Of a stretch of DNA of 5,077 nt, positions 1 to 5,077 are shown in pieces. The notes under the pieces were generated by a model. The model made no database searches, had not been told where the DNA came from, and was given only the letters and a program-made list of their open reading frames with translations. Source of the DNA: Caryophanales bacterium (GTDB taxonomy: Bacteria; Bacillota_I; Bacilli_A; RFN20; CAG-826); the NCBI GenBank assembly GCA_022781015.1, contig JALEUF010000086.1:1-5077 (forward strand), written 5' to 3'. The position numbers and the translations under genes are program-made. Every line of letters begins with the position of its first letter. Positions within the stretch are counted from its first letter, which is position 1.

Positions 1-2703
1 CTTAATTACATCAAGATTATGCTCAATAACTACAACAGTATCCCCGTGATCGACAATTCTATTTAAGACTCCTAGCAATTTATCTACATCATAGCTACTT
101 AGTCCAGTCGTAGGTTCATCTAAGACATAAATAGTCTTTCCAGACATCTTCTTTTGTAATTCAGTTGCTAATTTGACTCTTTGGGCTTCCCCGCCAGAAA
201 GTTCAGTCGCAGGCTGCCCTAATTTAATATAACCAAGCCCAACATCCATCAATGTCTTAATCTTAGATAATATCTTTGGCCTAGAAGAGAAGAATTCGAC
301 TGCTTCTTCTATCCTCATATCCAAGACATCGTAGATGGATTTACCTTTATATAGGCATTCAAGAGTTTCCCTATTATAACGTTTGCCATCGCATTCATCG
401 CATTTGACATAGACGTCAGGCAGGAAAGACATTGGAATTCTATTAACCCCTGCGCCTTCGCATTTCTCGCACCTTCCGCCTCTAACATTGAAAGAGAATC
501 TTCCTTTGTCATATCCTCTTTCCCTAGCAACATCAGTCTCTGCAAATAAGGCACGTATATCATCAAACACACCTGTATATGTCGCAGGATTGCTTCTAGG
601 AGTCCTTCCGATTGGCTCTTGGGTAATGGAAACTAATTTATCAACATTCTCAATGCCTTTTATTTTCCTTATTAAAATCGGCATCGGATCTTTCTTTTTG
701 TTTATTTCTACTTCTAAAGCCCTAACCAAAGTCTCATTTATCAAAGAAGATTTTCCTGATCCAGAAACTCCAGTTACCAAAACTAATTTGCCAAGAGGTA
801 TCTTAACATTAATATTCTTCAAGTTATGGCAAGTTGCACCGATTAATTCTAGGTATTTGCCGTTCCCTTTCCTTCTTTTTAAAGGTATCTCAATTCTTTT
901 TCTATTAGATAAATAGGATCCTGTGATAGAGTCTTCGCATTTTAATAATCCATCTACATTACCTTCATAGACTAGATTTCCCCCATGGATTCCAGCACCC
1001 TTTCCGATATCAACAACATAATCGGCAGACCTAATCGTATCCTCGTCATGTTCTACTACTATTAAGGTATTGCCCAAATCCCTCATTTCCTTTAATGTTG
1101 CAATGAGTTTGTCATTATCTCTTTGATGAAGGCCAATTGAAGGTTCATCTAGTACATAAAGGACACCAGATAATTTGGATCCAATCTGGGTTGCTAGCCT
1201 AATACGTTGGGATTCCCCTCCAGAAAGAGTCATCGCATATCTAGATAAAGTTAGGTATTCTAGCCCTACATCAATAAGGAATTTGGTCCTGTTTTCTATT
1301 TCTTTTATGACTAATCTAGCAATTTGTTGCTTCTCGTTATCTAAAGTTGATGGGACTTCTTTTATCCAGGAATAGAAATCTTCTAAAGATAAGGAACAGG
1401 CCTCGAATATATTTAGTCCATTTACTTTAACTGATAAGGCTTGTTCATTTAACCTAGCCCCATGGCAAGTCGTACATACTGAATCACTCATAAATGATTC
1501 ATAATATTTGCTCATCCATTCTGAGCTAGTTTCCCTATAAAGCCTTTCGATACGTGTTTTTACTCCCTGTATCTGGCCTTTTCTATTCATCTTGTTTCCT
1601 GAAACGGAAGTAATCGTATAAGTCAAAACATCAGGAGAACCATATAAAACGATGTCTTGACTCTTCTTGTCTAGCTTTTCAAAAGGAGTATCGATATCTA
1701 TATGATAAGTAGAGAAAAGTATCTCGAATTCTTTCCATTCTAGATTAGTCGAATCAACTATATTGGCAAGGTATTTAATCGCGCCTTGCCTAATGGATTT
1801 AGATTTATCCGGGATTAATAAATCGATATTTACCTCTCTTTTTATCCCTAATCCTTTGCAATCTGGGCAATATCCTAAAGGGGCATTGAAAGAGAATAGC
1901 CTTGGCTCAAGAGAAGGGATAGAAAATCCACATTCAGGGCAGCAATGCTTACTTGAAAGCAATCTTTCACCTTTTGAAGAAAGGATAAGGATATAACCTT
2001 TTGATTTATCTAGGGCTAATTCGACATCTTCGGCAACCCTGCTTCTAATCCCGTCTTTAATTATTAATCTATCGATAACTATATCGACATCATGCCTTTT
2101 GTTTTTGTCTAAAGCAGGTACTTCTTCGATTAGATATATGGTTTTGTCAACTCTTACCCTGCTAAAGCCATCTTTCTTTAATTTCTCGAAAACGGCTGCT
2201 TGTGTTCCTTTTTCGTTCCTAACAATAGGAGATAATATCTGTATTTTCTCCCCTGCTTCATAATTTAAGATAGCATTAGTTATGGCAACCGGAGAAAAAG
2301 AAATAATCGGCTTATTATGGTTTGGGCAATAAGGAATGCCAGCCCTAGCATATAAAAGCCTAAGGTAATCATATATTTCAGTAACCGTTCCAACAGTAGA
2401 CCTAGGATTATGGGAAGTGGATTTCTGGTCAATTGAAATCGCAGGAGACAATCCTTCAATTGAATCGACATCAGGCTTTTCAAATCCGCCTAGAAATTGT
2501 CTAGCATAGGAAGACAAAGATTCGACATAACGTCTTTGGCCTTCGGAGAAAATCGTGTTGAAAGCAAGAGAAGATTTTCCTGAACCCGAAACACCTGTAA
2601 ATACATTTAATGCCCCCTTAGGTATCTCGACATTTATATTCTTGAGGTTATTTTCCCTAGCCCCTTTAACAATTATCCACGATTTACTATCTTTATTTTC
2701 CAT
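1..2703 (-). CDS. uvrA: Excinuclease ABC subunit A (UvrA), 3' end cut by window edge
   Basis: UvrA is the DNA-damage-sensing ATPase of nucleotide excision repair. It works as a cytoplasmic dimer, loads UvrB at lesions and then leaves. I translated the minus strand from ATG at 2703: 901 codons are open without interruption, and about 40 C-terminal residues lie outside the window. Domains in order: N-terminal Walker A GVSGSGKSS (residues 37-45); a UvrB-binding region around 130-245; a zinc module with Cys 255/258/279/282; ABC signature LSGGESQR (493-500); Walker B and D-loop DEPSIGLH (519-526); second Walker A GVSGSGKSS (645-653); second zinc module with Cys 745/748/768/771; second signature LSGGEAQ (835-841); DEPTTGLSSYD from 862; and IEHNLDVIK ending at 901 with switch His 895. 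In the second D-loop the usual GLH is GLS. The start is fixed by an in-frame TAG upstream and by the conserved N-terminus. No Shine-Dalgarno sequence is visible. It lies 43 bases downstream of the DUF362 gene. Identification is essentially certain. Confidence 0.98.
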   Translation of the reverse strand, partial: MENKDSKSWIIVKGARENNLKNINVEIPKGALNVFTGVSGSGKSSLAFNTIFSEGQRRYVESLSSYARQFLGGFEKPDVDSIEGLSPAISIDQKSTSHNPRSTVGTVTEIYDYLRLLYARAGIPYCPNHNKPIISFSPVAITNAILNYEAGEKIQILSPIVRNEKGTQAAVFEKLKKDGFSRVRVDKTIYLIEEVPALDKNKRHDVDIVIDRLIIKDGIRSRVAEDVELALDKSKGYILILSSKGERLLSSKHCCPECGFSIPSLEPRLFSFNAPLGYCPDCKGLGIKREVNIDLLIPDKSKSIRQGAIKYLANIVDSTNLEWKEFEILFSTYHIDIDTPFEKLDKKSQDIVLYGSPDVLTYTITSVSGNKMNRKGQIQGVKTRIERLYRETSSEWMSKYYESFMSDSVCTTCHGARLNEQALSVKVNGLNIFEACSLSLEDFYSWIKEVPSTLDNEKQQIARLVIKEIENRTKFLIDVGLEYLTLSRYAMTLSGGESQRIRLATQIGSKLSGVLYVLDEPSIGLHQRDNDKLIATLKEMRDLGNTLIVVEHDEDTIRSADYVVDIGKGAGIHGGNLVYEGNVDGLLKCEDSITGSYLSNRKRIEIPLKRRKGNGKYLELIGATCHNLKNINVKIPLGKLVLVTGVSGSGKSSLINETLVRALEVEINKKKDPMPILIRKIKGIENVDKLVSITQEPIGRTPRSNPATYTGVFDDIRALFAETDVARERGYDKGRFSFNVRGGRCEKCEGAGVNRIPMSFLPDVYVKCDECDGKRYNRETLECLYKGKSIYDVLDMRIEEAVEFFSSRPKILSKIKTLMDVGLGYIKLGQPATELSGGEAQRVKLATELQKKMSGKTIYVLDEPTTGLSSYDVDKLLGVLNRIVDHGDTVVVIEHNLDVIK

Positions 2704-2706
2704 AAT

Positions 2707-2741
2707 GAAGGGAATTATACAACGTAACTAATCTTTCTCTA
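2707..2741 (-). promoter_or_regulatory. Candidate uvrA promoter giving a nearly leaderless transcript
   Basis: On the minus strand the 43-base gap between the DUF362 gene and uvrA contains a perfect TATAAT (2719 down to 2714). A weaker TAGAGA (2741-2736, 4 of 6 matches to TTGACA) lies 16 bases upstream. The expected transcription start is near 2707, only about four bases before the uvrA ATG. This fits the absence of a Shine-Dalgarno sequence ahead of uvrA (the bases there read TTCCCTTCATT). The boxes are seen directly; their activity is inferred. The gap also shows no terminator hairpin, so read-through from the upstream gene remains possible. Confidence 0.45.
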
Positions 2742-2746
2742 CTTAT

Positions 2747-3865
2747 TTACTCCATCTTTATCAATTCATATTCGATATTGCCAAGCCCAATTTCATAGGC
2801 GTGGTTGATACAAGAAGAAGAATCGACATGATGATTGCTATCATAGAAGACATCCCCAGTAGGAGCGTGTTTCTCTAATTGCTCACCTAATTGGGATTCT
2901 TTAATTGGCTTAGAAGCATTGCATAAATCAACGCAGGCCTTATCTAAGGCAACTGGATCAAAAGAAGCAAGCATGCCGATATCTGGCAAGATTGGGGCAT
3001 CATTTGAGCCATGGCAATCGCAATTTGGAGAAATATCCATTACCAAAGAGATATGGAAGCAAGGACGCCCATAGCAGACTGCCATCGAATATTCTGCAAT
3101 CTTCTCTCCTAGCAACTTATTGCTAGAGCTATCAAGAGTCCTAATTGCATCAAAAGCACAAGCACCGATACACCTTCCACACCCCTTGCATAATTCGGGA
3201 TTAATATAGGCTTTTCCAGTTTCATAGCTAATCGCATCAGAACCACATTCTTTGCTGCAGAAATGACAGTTCCTGCATTTAGATGGATTTACCACCGGCT
3301 TACCATCGCTATGCTCGGCCATCTTTCCAGCCCTAGAGCCGCAACCCATGCCAATATTTTTAAGCGTTCCACCAAACCCAGTTGATTCGTGTCCTTTAAA
3401 ATGGGTAAGGGAAATAAATACATCAGCATCCATTATGGCTCTGCCGATATGGGCAACTTCAAGCAATTTGCCATTATGGATAGGAACATCCACTTCATCA
3501 GTTCCCCTTAATCCATCCCCTATAATTACATGACAGCCAGTAGATAAAGTAGAGAATCCATTGATTTCTGCACATGTTAAATGATCAAGGGCATTCTTTC
3601 TTGAACCAGGATAAAGTGTATTGCAGTCAGTCAAAAATGGCTTGCCACCTTTTTCTTTAACATAATCAGCGACAGCCTTTGCATAATTTGGACGCAAAAA
3701 TGTTAGATTCCCTAATTCCCCAAAATGCATCTTAATCGCGACAAACTTGCCATCCAAATCGATAGAATCAAGCCCGGCCTTCTTTATCAATCTTTGTAAT
3801 TTATGAGTGATAGATTCATCATTTCTAGACCTAAATGATGTGAAATATACTTTGCTTTTATCCAT
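2747..3865 (-). CDS. DUF362 family protein with two [4Fe-4S] ferredoxin motifs
   Basis: This is a complete 372-residue protein of the DUF362 family; the biochemical role of the family is not established. The N-terminal part carries the family core, with AIKMHFGE (43-50), a Thr-Asp-Cys segment (79-81) and a Gly-rich motif GFGGTLKNIGMGCGSRAGK (163-181). A bacterial ferredoxin insert follows with two CxxCxxCxxxC motifs, Cys 197/200/203/207 and 226/229/232/236, which should each bind one [4Fe-4S] cluster. The C-terminal part has the family motif around NCDCHGSNDAPILPDIG (281-297) and SFDPVALDKA (301-310). No signal peptide or membrane segment is seen, so it is probably a cytoplasmic electron-transfer or iron-sulfur protein. 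The start is supported by AAAAGGAT six bases ahead of ATG. It sits upstream of uvrA on the same strand, which may mean co-transcription but does not prove a repair function. The gene looks intact. Confidence 0.93.
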   Translation of the reverse strand: MDKSKVYFTSFRSRNDESITHKLQRLIKKAGLDSIDLDGKFVAIKMHFGELGNLTFLRPNYAKAVADYVKEKGGKPFLTDCNTLYPGSRKNALDHLTCAEINGFSTLSTGCHVIIGDGLRGTDEVDVPIHNGKLLEVAHIGRAIMDADVFISLTHFKGHESTGFGGTLKNIGMGCGSRAGKMAEHSDGKPVVNPSKCRNCHFCSKECGSDAISYETGKAYINPELCKGCGRCIGACAFDAIRTLDSSSNKLLGEKIAEYSMAVCYGRPCFHISLVMDISPNCDCHGSNDAPILPDIGMLASFDPVALDKACVDLCNASKPIKESQLGEQLEKHAPTGDVFYDSNHHVDSSSCINHAYEIGLGNIEYELIKME

Positions 3866-3893
3866 AATTATCCTTTTCTAGGTAATTTTAACA
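3866..3893 (-). promoter_or_regulatory. Ribosome binding site and extended -10 promoter of the DUF362 gene
   Basis: On the minus strand, TAAAAT (3890-3885) is preceded directly by TGT (3893-3891), making an extended -10 element with 5 of 6 matches. The start of transcription would fall near 3878, giving a leader of about 13 bases that contains AAAAGGA just ahead of the ATG at 3865. No clear -35 box is present, which is tolerable for an extended -10 promoter. The motifs are seen directly; the activity is inferred. Confidence 0.45.
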
Positions 3894-3913
3894 TAGTTAA
3901 AAAGATGTAGTAT

Positions 3914-3924
3914 CACATAATGTG
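3914..3924. repeat. 11-base palindrome between divergent promoters
   Basis: CACAT-A-ATGTG is a perfect inverted repeat of five bases around one central base. It lies between the leftward DUF362 promoter and the rightward tRNA-Pro promoter and overlaps the expected -35 region of the latter. It could be an operator, but five-base arms are short enough to arise by chance. Confidence 0.3.
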
Positions 3925-3950
3925 GAAACTTATATTCACTTTAGTATAAT
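3923..3950 (+). promoter_or_regulatory. Promoter of tRNA-Pro
   Basis: A perfect TATAAT (3945-3950) lies ten bases before the first base of the mature tRNA. TGGAAA (3923-3928) is a 4-of-6 match to the -35 consensus at a 16-base spacing. Transcription would start near 3957, leaving a very short 5' leader for RNase P to remove. The position directly ahead of a stable RNA gene makes the -10 box credible. Confidence 0.6.
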
Positions 3951-3959
3951 AGAAACATT

Positions 3960-4036
3960 CGGGACGTAGCACAGCTTGGTAGTGCACTACCTTGGGGTGG
4001 TAGGGGTCATGGGTTCAAATCCCATCGTTCCGACCA
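3960..4036 (+). tRNA. tRNA-Pro (anticodon GGG)
   Basis: The 77-base cloverleaf is complete and CCA is encoded. The acceptor stem pairs CGGGACG with CGTTCCG (one G-U pair), with discriminator base A. The D-stem is GCAC/GTGC with GG in the D-loop. The anticodon stem CTACC/GGTAG encloses the loop TTGGGGT, which places GGG at positions 34-36. The variable loop is GGGTC. The T-stem ATGGG/CCCAT encloses TTCAAAT. It should decode CCC and CCU. The first base is C rather than G, as is typical of bacterial proline tRNAs. An intrinsic terminator follows directly, so it is probably a single-gene unit. Confidence 0.96.
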
Positions 4037-4048
4037 TATTGAAACAAC

Positions 4049-4080
4049 AGGATTGATACCAAAAATATCAGTCCTTTTTC
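4049..4080 (+). terminator. Intrinsic terminator of tRNA-Pro
   Basis: The stem AGGATTGATA (4049-4058) pairs with TATCAGTCCT (4066-4075) over ten base pairs including one G-U. The loop has seven bases, and a run of T closes the structure at 4075-4079. It begins 13 bases after the tRNA 3' end. Confidence 0.88.
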
Positions 4081-4088
4081 ATTATATA

Positions 4089-4149
4089 GGGCTATTTCGC
4101 TTATTTTAGGCATAAATTGCTTAATTTTTGGTGAAGTAGCCCTTTTTTC
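4089..4149 (+). terminator. Second, long-stem intrinsic terminator
   Basis: GGGCTATTTCGC (4089-4100) pairs with GTGAAGTAGCCC (4131-4142) over twelve base pairs including two G-U. It is followed by six T (4143-4148). The 30-base loop contains a smaller inner hairpin, TTAGGC with GCTTAA. The strong foot and T run point to termination in the plus direction. It stands only 13 bases after the tRNA terminator with no gene between, so it may be a backup or the 3' end of a lost or small RNA gene. Confidence 0.75.
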
Positions 4150-4179
4150 TTTGCCTGTTTTAGAAGAAGGCAATTTATC

Positions 4180-4230
4180 AAAAGCACGAACTGGCAATAA
4201 AAGCACGAACTGACTATCAAAAGCACGAAC
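4180..4230. repeat. Three direct repeats of AAAAGCACGAAC (iteron-like)
   Basis: The identical 12-base word AAAAGCACGAAC occurs at 4180-4191, 4199-4210 and 4219-4230, so the copies start 19 and 20 bases apart. Copies 1 and 2 share 14 bases (ending in TG); copies 1 and 3 share 16 (starting with TATC). The spacing is close to two helical turns, which would put all copies on the same face of DNA. This fits a protein-binding array: plasmid-type iterons, an operator array, or the repeated transposase-binding sites found inside the ends of IS21-family elements. No transposase or replication gene is visible to decide between them. Confidence 0.85.
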
Positions 4231-4250
4231 ATACCTTAATCTCTGTTAAT

Positions 4251-4284
4251 AGGCCTCTAGGGAAAGATGCTTGAGGCCTTTTTT
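4251..4284 (+). terminator. Third intrinsic terminator, without an obvious upstream gene
   Basis: AGGCCTC (4251-4257) pairs perfectly with GAGGCCT (4273-4279) around a 15-base loop, followed by six T (4279-4284). It is oriented for plus-strand transcripts. No coding gene lies between the previous terminator and this one, so it may end a small RNA that crosses the direct repeats, or be a remnant. Confidence 0.7.
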
Positions 4285-4358
4285 GCGGTTATATGGAAGT
4301 TGGCCATCAAATTTCTGGACGTTTCTAAATTTTTCCTGAACAATCAAGAACAAAACGT

Positions 4359-4387
4359 TAGACAAAATTAGTACTATATAGTACAAT
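4359..4387 (+). promoter_or_regulatory. Promoter of the three-Cys protein gene
   Basis: TAGACA (4359-4364, 5 of 6) and TACAAT (4382-4387, 5 of 6) are separated by the optimal 17 bases. The start of transcription should be near 4394, leaving a short leader of about ten bases. This leader begins at the AGGGTGA ribosome binding site (4393-4399) ahead of ATG 4404, so the true start may be a few bases earlier. The promoter is inferred from sequence only. Confidence 0.55.
4371..4384. promoter_or_regulatory. Perfect 14-base palindrome, candidate repressor operator
   Basis: GTACTATATAGTAC is a perfect inverted repeat. It fills most of the spacer between the -35 and -10 boxes and covers the first bases of the -10. 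A dimeric regulator bound here would block RNA polymerase, which is the usual arrangement for phage-type or toxin-antitoxin-type repression. No regulator gene is visible in the window. Confidence 0.5.
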
Positions 4388-4403
4388 ATAGCAGGGTGAT
4401 TGA

Positions 4404-5069
4404 ATGGTTATTAGCATTAAGGATAAGATCAAGAACATCAACGCGGTCATCGGCTGCAACATCGGCTGCAGGTACTGCTACGCCAAAGCGATGGCAAATA
4501 GATTCCACCTGACAGACGATTTCTCTAAGCCAATTGCGGATTTGCATAAATTAGAAAGATTAAGAAAGCCTGGAGTATATTTTCTGACGGGAATGTCTGA
4601 TTTGTATCTATGGAAAAAGGAGTGGCTTGATAAGTCATTTGAATTATTGAAGGAATCTCCGAAAACAGTAGGAATATATTTGACTAAAGCCCCAAATAAA
4701 ATAAAGCTTGACGACATTCCCGATAATGCTTGGATGGGAGTCACCATCACATCGCAATCGGATTTATGGAGATTGAAAGCATTAAAGGAAAATATCAAAT
4801 GCAAGAACTATCACGTCACGTTTGAGCCGTTATTCGAGGATCTGGGCGACATTGATTTATCGGGAATCCAATGGATAGTCATCGGAACAGAGACCGGAAA
4901 ATGCAAGGGCAAGATAGATGCCAAAAAGGAATGGGTCGATCATTTGGTGGATGTCGCTAGAAAATGCGGCTGTAAGATTTTTTTCAAAGAAGAGCTTGTT
5001 TATAAAATTATGGGCGAAGAAAACGCGATCCAAGAGCTCGCTTTAGAAATGGAGGAAGCATTGAAATGA
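4404..5069 (+). CDS. Phage Gp37/Gp68-like (DUF5131) three-Cys-motif radical SAM-like protein
   Basis: A complete 221-residue protein. Near the N-terminus it has Cys 18, 22 and 25 in GCNIGCRYCYA. This is the CxxxCxxC pattern that binds a [4Fe-4S] cluster in radical SAM enzymes, with the aromatic residue before the last Cys. Later segments match the layout of the phage Gp37/Gp68 (DUF5131) family as I know it: TGMSDLYL (62-69), IYLTKAPNKI (91-100), MGVTI (111-115), HVTFEPLFEDL (137-147), WIVIGTETG (157-165) and IFFKEE (192-197). The reaction is not known; a SAM-dependent radical chemistry is inferred. At 221 residues it is on the short side for the family. The start is supported by AGGGTGA ahead of ATG and by the Cys motif lying close to it. 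The next gene overlaps its stop codon, so the two are translationally coupled. The first 100 bases are clearly GC-richer than the rest. Family assignment is good; function is open. Confidence 0.85.
   Translation: MVISIKDKIKNINAVIGCNIGCRYCYAKAMANRFHLTDDFSKPIADLHKLERLRKPGVYFLTGMSDLYLWKKEWLDKSFELLKESPKTVGIYLTKAPNKIKLDDIPDNAWMGVTITSQSDLWRLKALKENIKCKNYHVTFEPLFEDLGDIDLSGIQWIVIGTETGKCKGKIDAKKEWVDHLVDVARKCGCKIFFKEELVYKIMGEENAIQELALEMEEALK
5051..5055 (+). promoter_or_regulatory. Strong ribosome binding site of the downstream gene
   Basis: GGAGG lies inside the last codons of the three-Cys protein gene, ten bases ahead of an ATG at 5066. It is the best Shine-Dalgarno sequence in the window and supports the reality of the cut-off gene that follows. 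Confidence 0.7.
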
Positions 5070-5077
5070 AGAAGCAT
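5066..5077 (+). CDS. Start of an overlapping downstream gene, only four codons visible
   Basis: ATG at 5066 overlaps the TGA stop of the preceding gene as ATGA, and GGAGG stands ten bases upstream. The visible codons read Met-Lys-Lys-His before the window ends. The four-base overlap and strong ribosome binding site indicate a tightly coupled second gene of the same operon. Known family association makes a TcmP-type three-Cys-motif partner protein the first candidate, but nothing in four residues shows this. Confidence 0.6.

Larger units (their letters stand above)
4037..4403. other. Structured intergenic region without a recognisable protein gene
   Basis: This stretch separates tRNA-Pro from the three-Cys protein gene. 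I see no supported coding sequence. It contains two intrinsic terminators, three 12-base direct repeats, a third terminator, and a promoter with a palindromic operator, each listed separately. An 11-codon reading frame starting near 4293 has no ribosome binding site and is not credible. Three stacked terminators plus an iteron-like array suggest a junction of chromosomal and accessory DNA, or remains of a deleted gene. Confidence 0.7.

Noticed and set aside
315..572. 85-codon minus-strand reading frame
   Set aside because: It lies in another frame inside uvrA, where the uvrA frame encodes the second zinc module region; it has no recognisable protein features.
488..916. 142-codon plus-strand reading frame
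   Set aside because: Antisense to the conserved second ATPase domain of uvrA; the hydrophobic product is a by-product of the opposite strand.
1763..1996. 77-codon plus-strand reading frame
   Set aside because: Antisense to the first zinc module of uvrA, with no ribosome binding site support; the frame is explained by uvrA.
2280..2483. 67-codon minus-strand reading frame
   Set aside because: Overlaps uvrA in a shifted frame; the uvrA frame is continuous and conserved through this stretch, so this is not a frameshifted gene part.
3348..3533. 61-codon plus-strand reading frame
   Set aside because: Antisense to the conserved Gly-rich motif of the DUF362 protein.
4015..4206. 63-codon minus-strand reading frame over the tRNA end and terminators
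   Set aside because: It runs through two terminator hairpins and into the tRNA 3' end, so its open frame is incidental; its product is not recognisable.
4180..4230. CRISPR array
   Set aside because: Repeats are only 12 bases with 7-8 base gaps, too short for CRISPR repeats and spacers, and no cas gene is visible.
4186..4230. LexA (SOS) box based on repeated CGAAC
   Set aside because: Each repeat contains a CGAAC half-site, but all are in direct orientation and no inverted GTTCG partner is present, so no SOS box is formed.
4293..4328. Short peptide gene starting at ATG near 4293
   Set aside because: Only 11 codons, no ribosome binding site, and it lies just after a terminator.
4478..4804. 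108-codon minus-strand reading frame
   Set aside because: Antisense to the three-Cys protein gene, whose motifs explain the sequence.

Overview
The window looks like the chromosome of a low-GC bacterium, probably a Firmicutes/Bacilli- or Tenericutes-like lineage. The reasons are AT-rich coding sequence (about 37% GC in one segment I counted), many A- or T-ending codons, AGGA-type ribosome binding sites, TATAAT-type promoters, intrinsic terminators with T tails, and a tRNA with its CCA encoded in DNA. UGA is not read as Trp, because Trp is TGG throughout. Closer placement is not possible from these genes.

Layout. Positions 1-2703 (minus strand) hold uvrA, the ATPase subunit of the nucleotide excision repair endonuclease. 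It is continuous for 901 codons and runs off the left edge about 40 residues short of its usual end. Directly upstream of it, on the same strand, is a 372-residue DUF362-family iron-sulfur protein (2747-3865) with two [4Fe-4S] ferredoxin motifs. A 43-base gap separates the two genes. The gap has no terminator but contains a perfect TATAAT, so uvrA may be expressed both by read-through and from its own nearly leaderless promoter. Across a short divergent region lies tRNA-Pro with anticodon GGG (3960-4036, plus strand).

From 4037 to 4403 there is no convincing protein gene, but the stretch is structured. It has two successive intrinsic terminators after the tRNA, three near-tandem 12-base direct repeats (AAAAGCACGAAC) at 19-20 base spacing, a third terminator with no obvious gene in front of it, and then a good promoter overlapped by a perfect 14-base palindrome, a likely repressor operator.

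That promoter leads into a 221-residue radical-SAM-like protein of the phage Gp37/Gp68 (DUF5131, three-Cys-motif) type at 4404-5069. A second gene overlaps its stop codon through ATGA and has a strong ribosome binding site, but only four codons are in the window. Phage-type three-Cys proteins are regularly paired with a TcmP partner protein, so the cut-off gene is a candidate TcmP. The left part is housekeeping; the part right of the tRNA looks like accessory DNA, possibly inserted next to tRNA-Pro. The uncharacterised two-gene cassette and the repeat array are the most interesting content.
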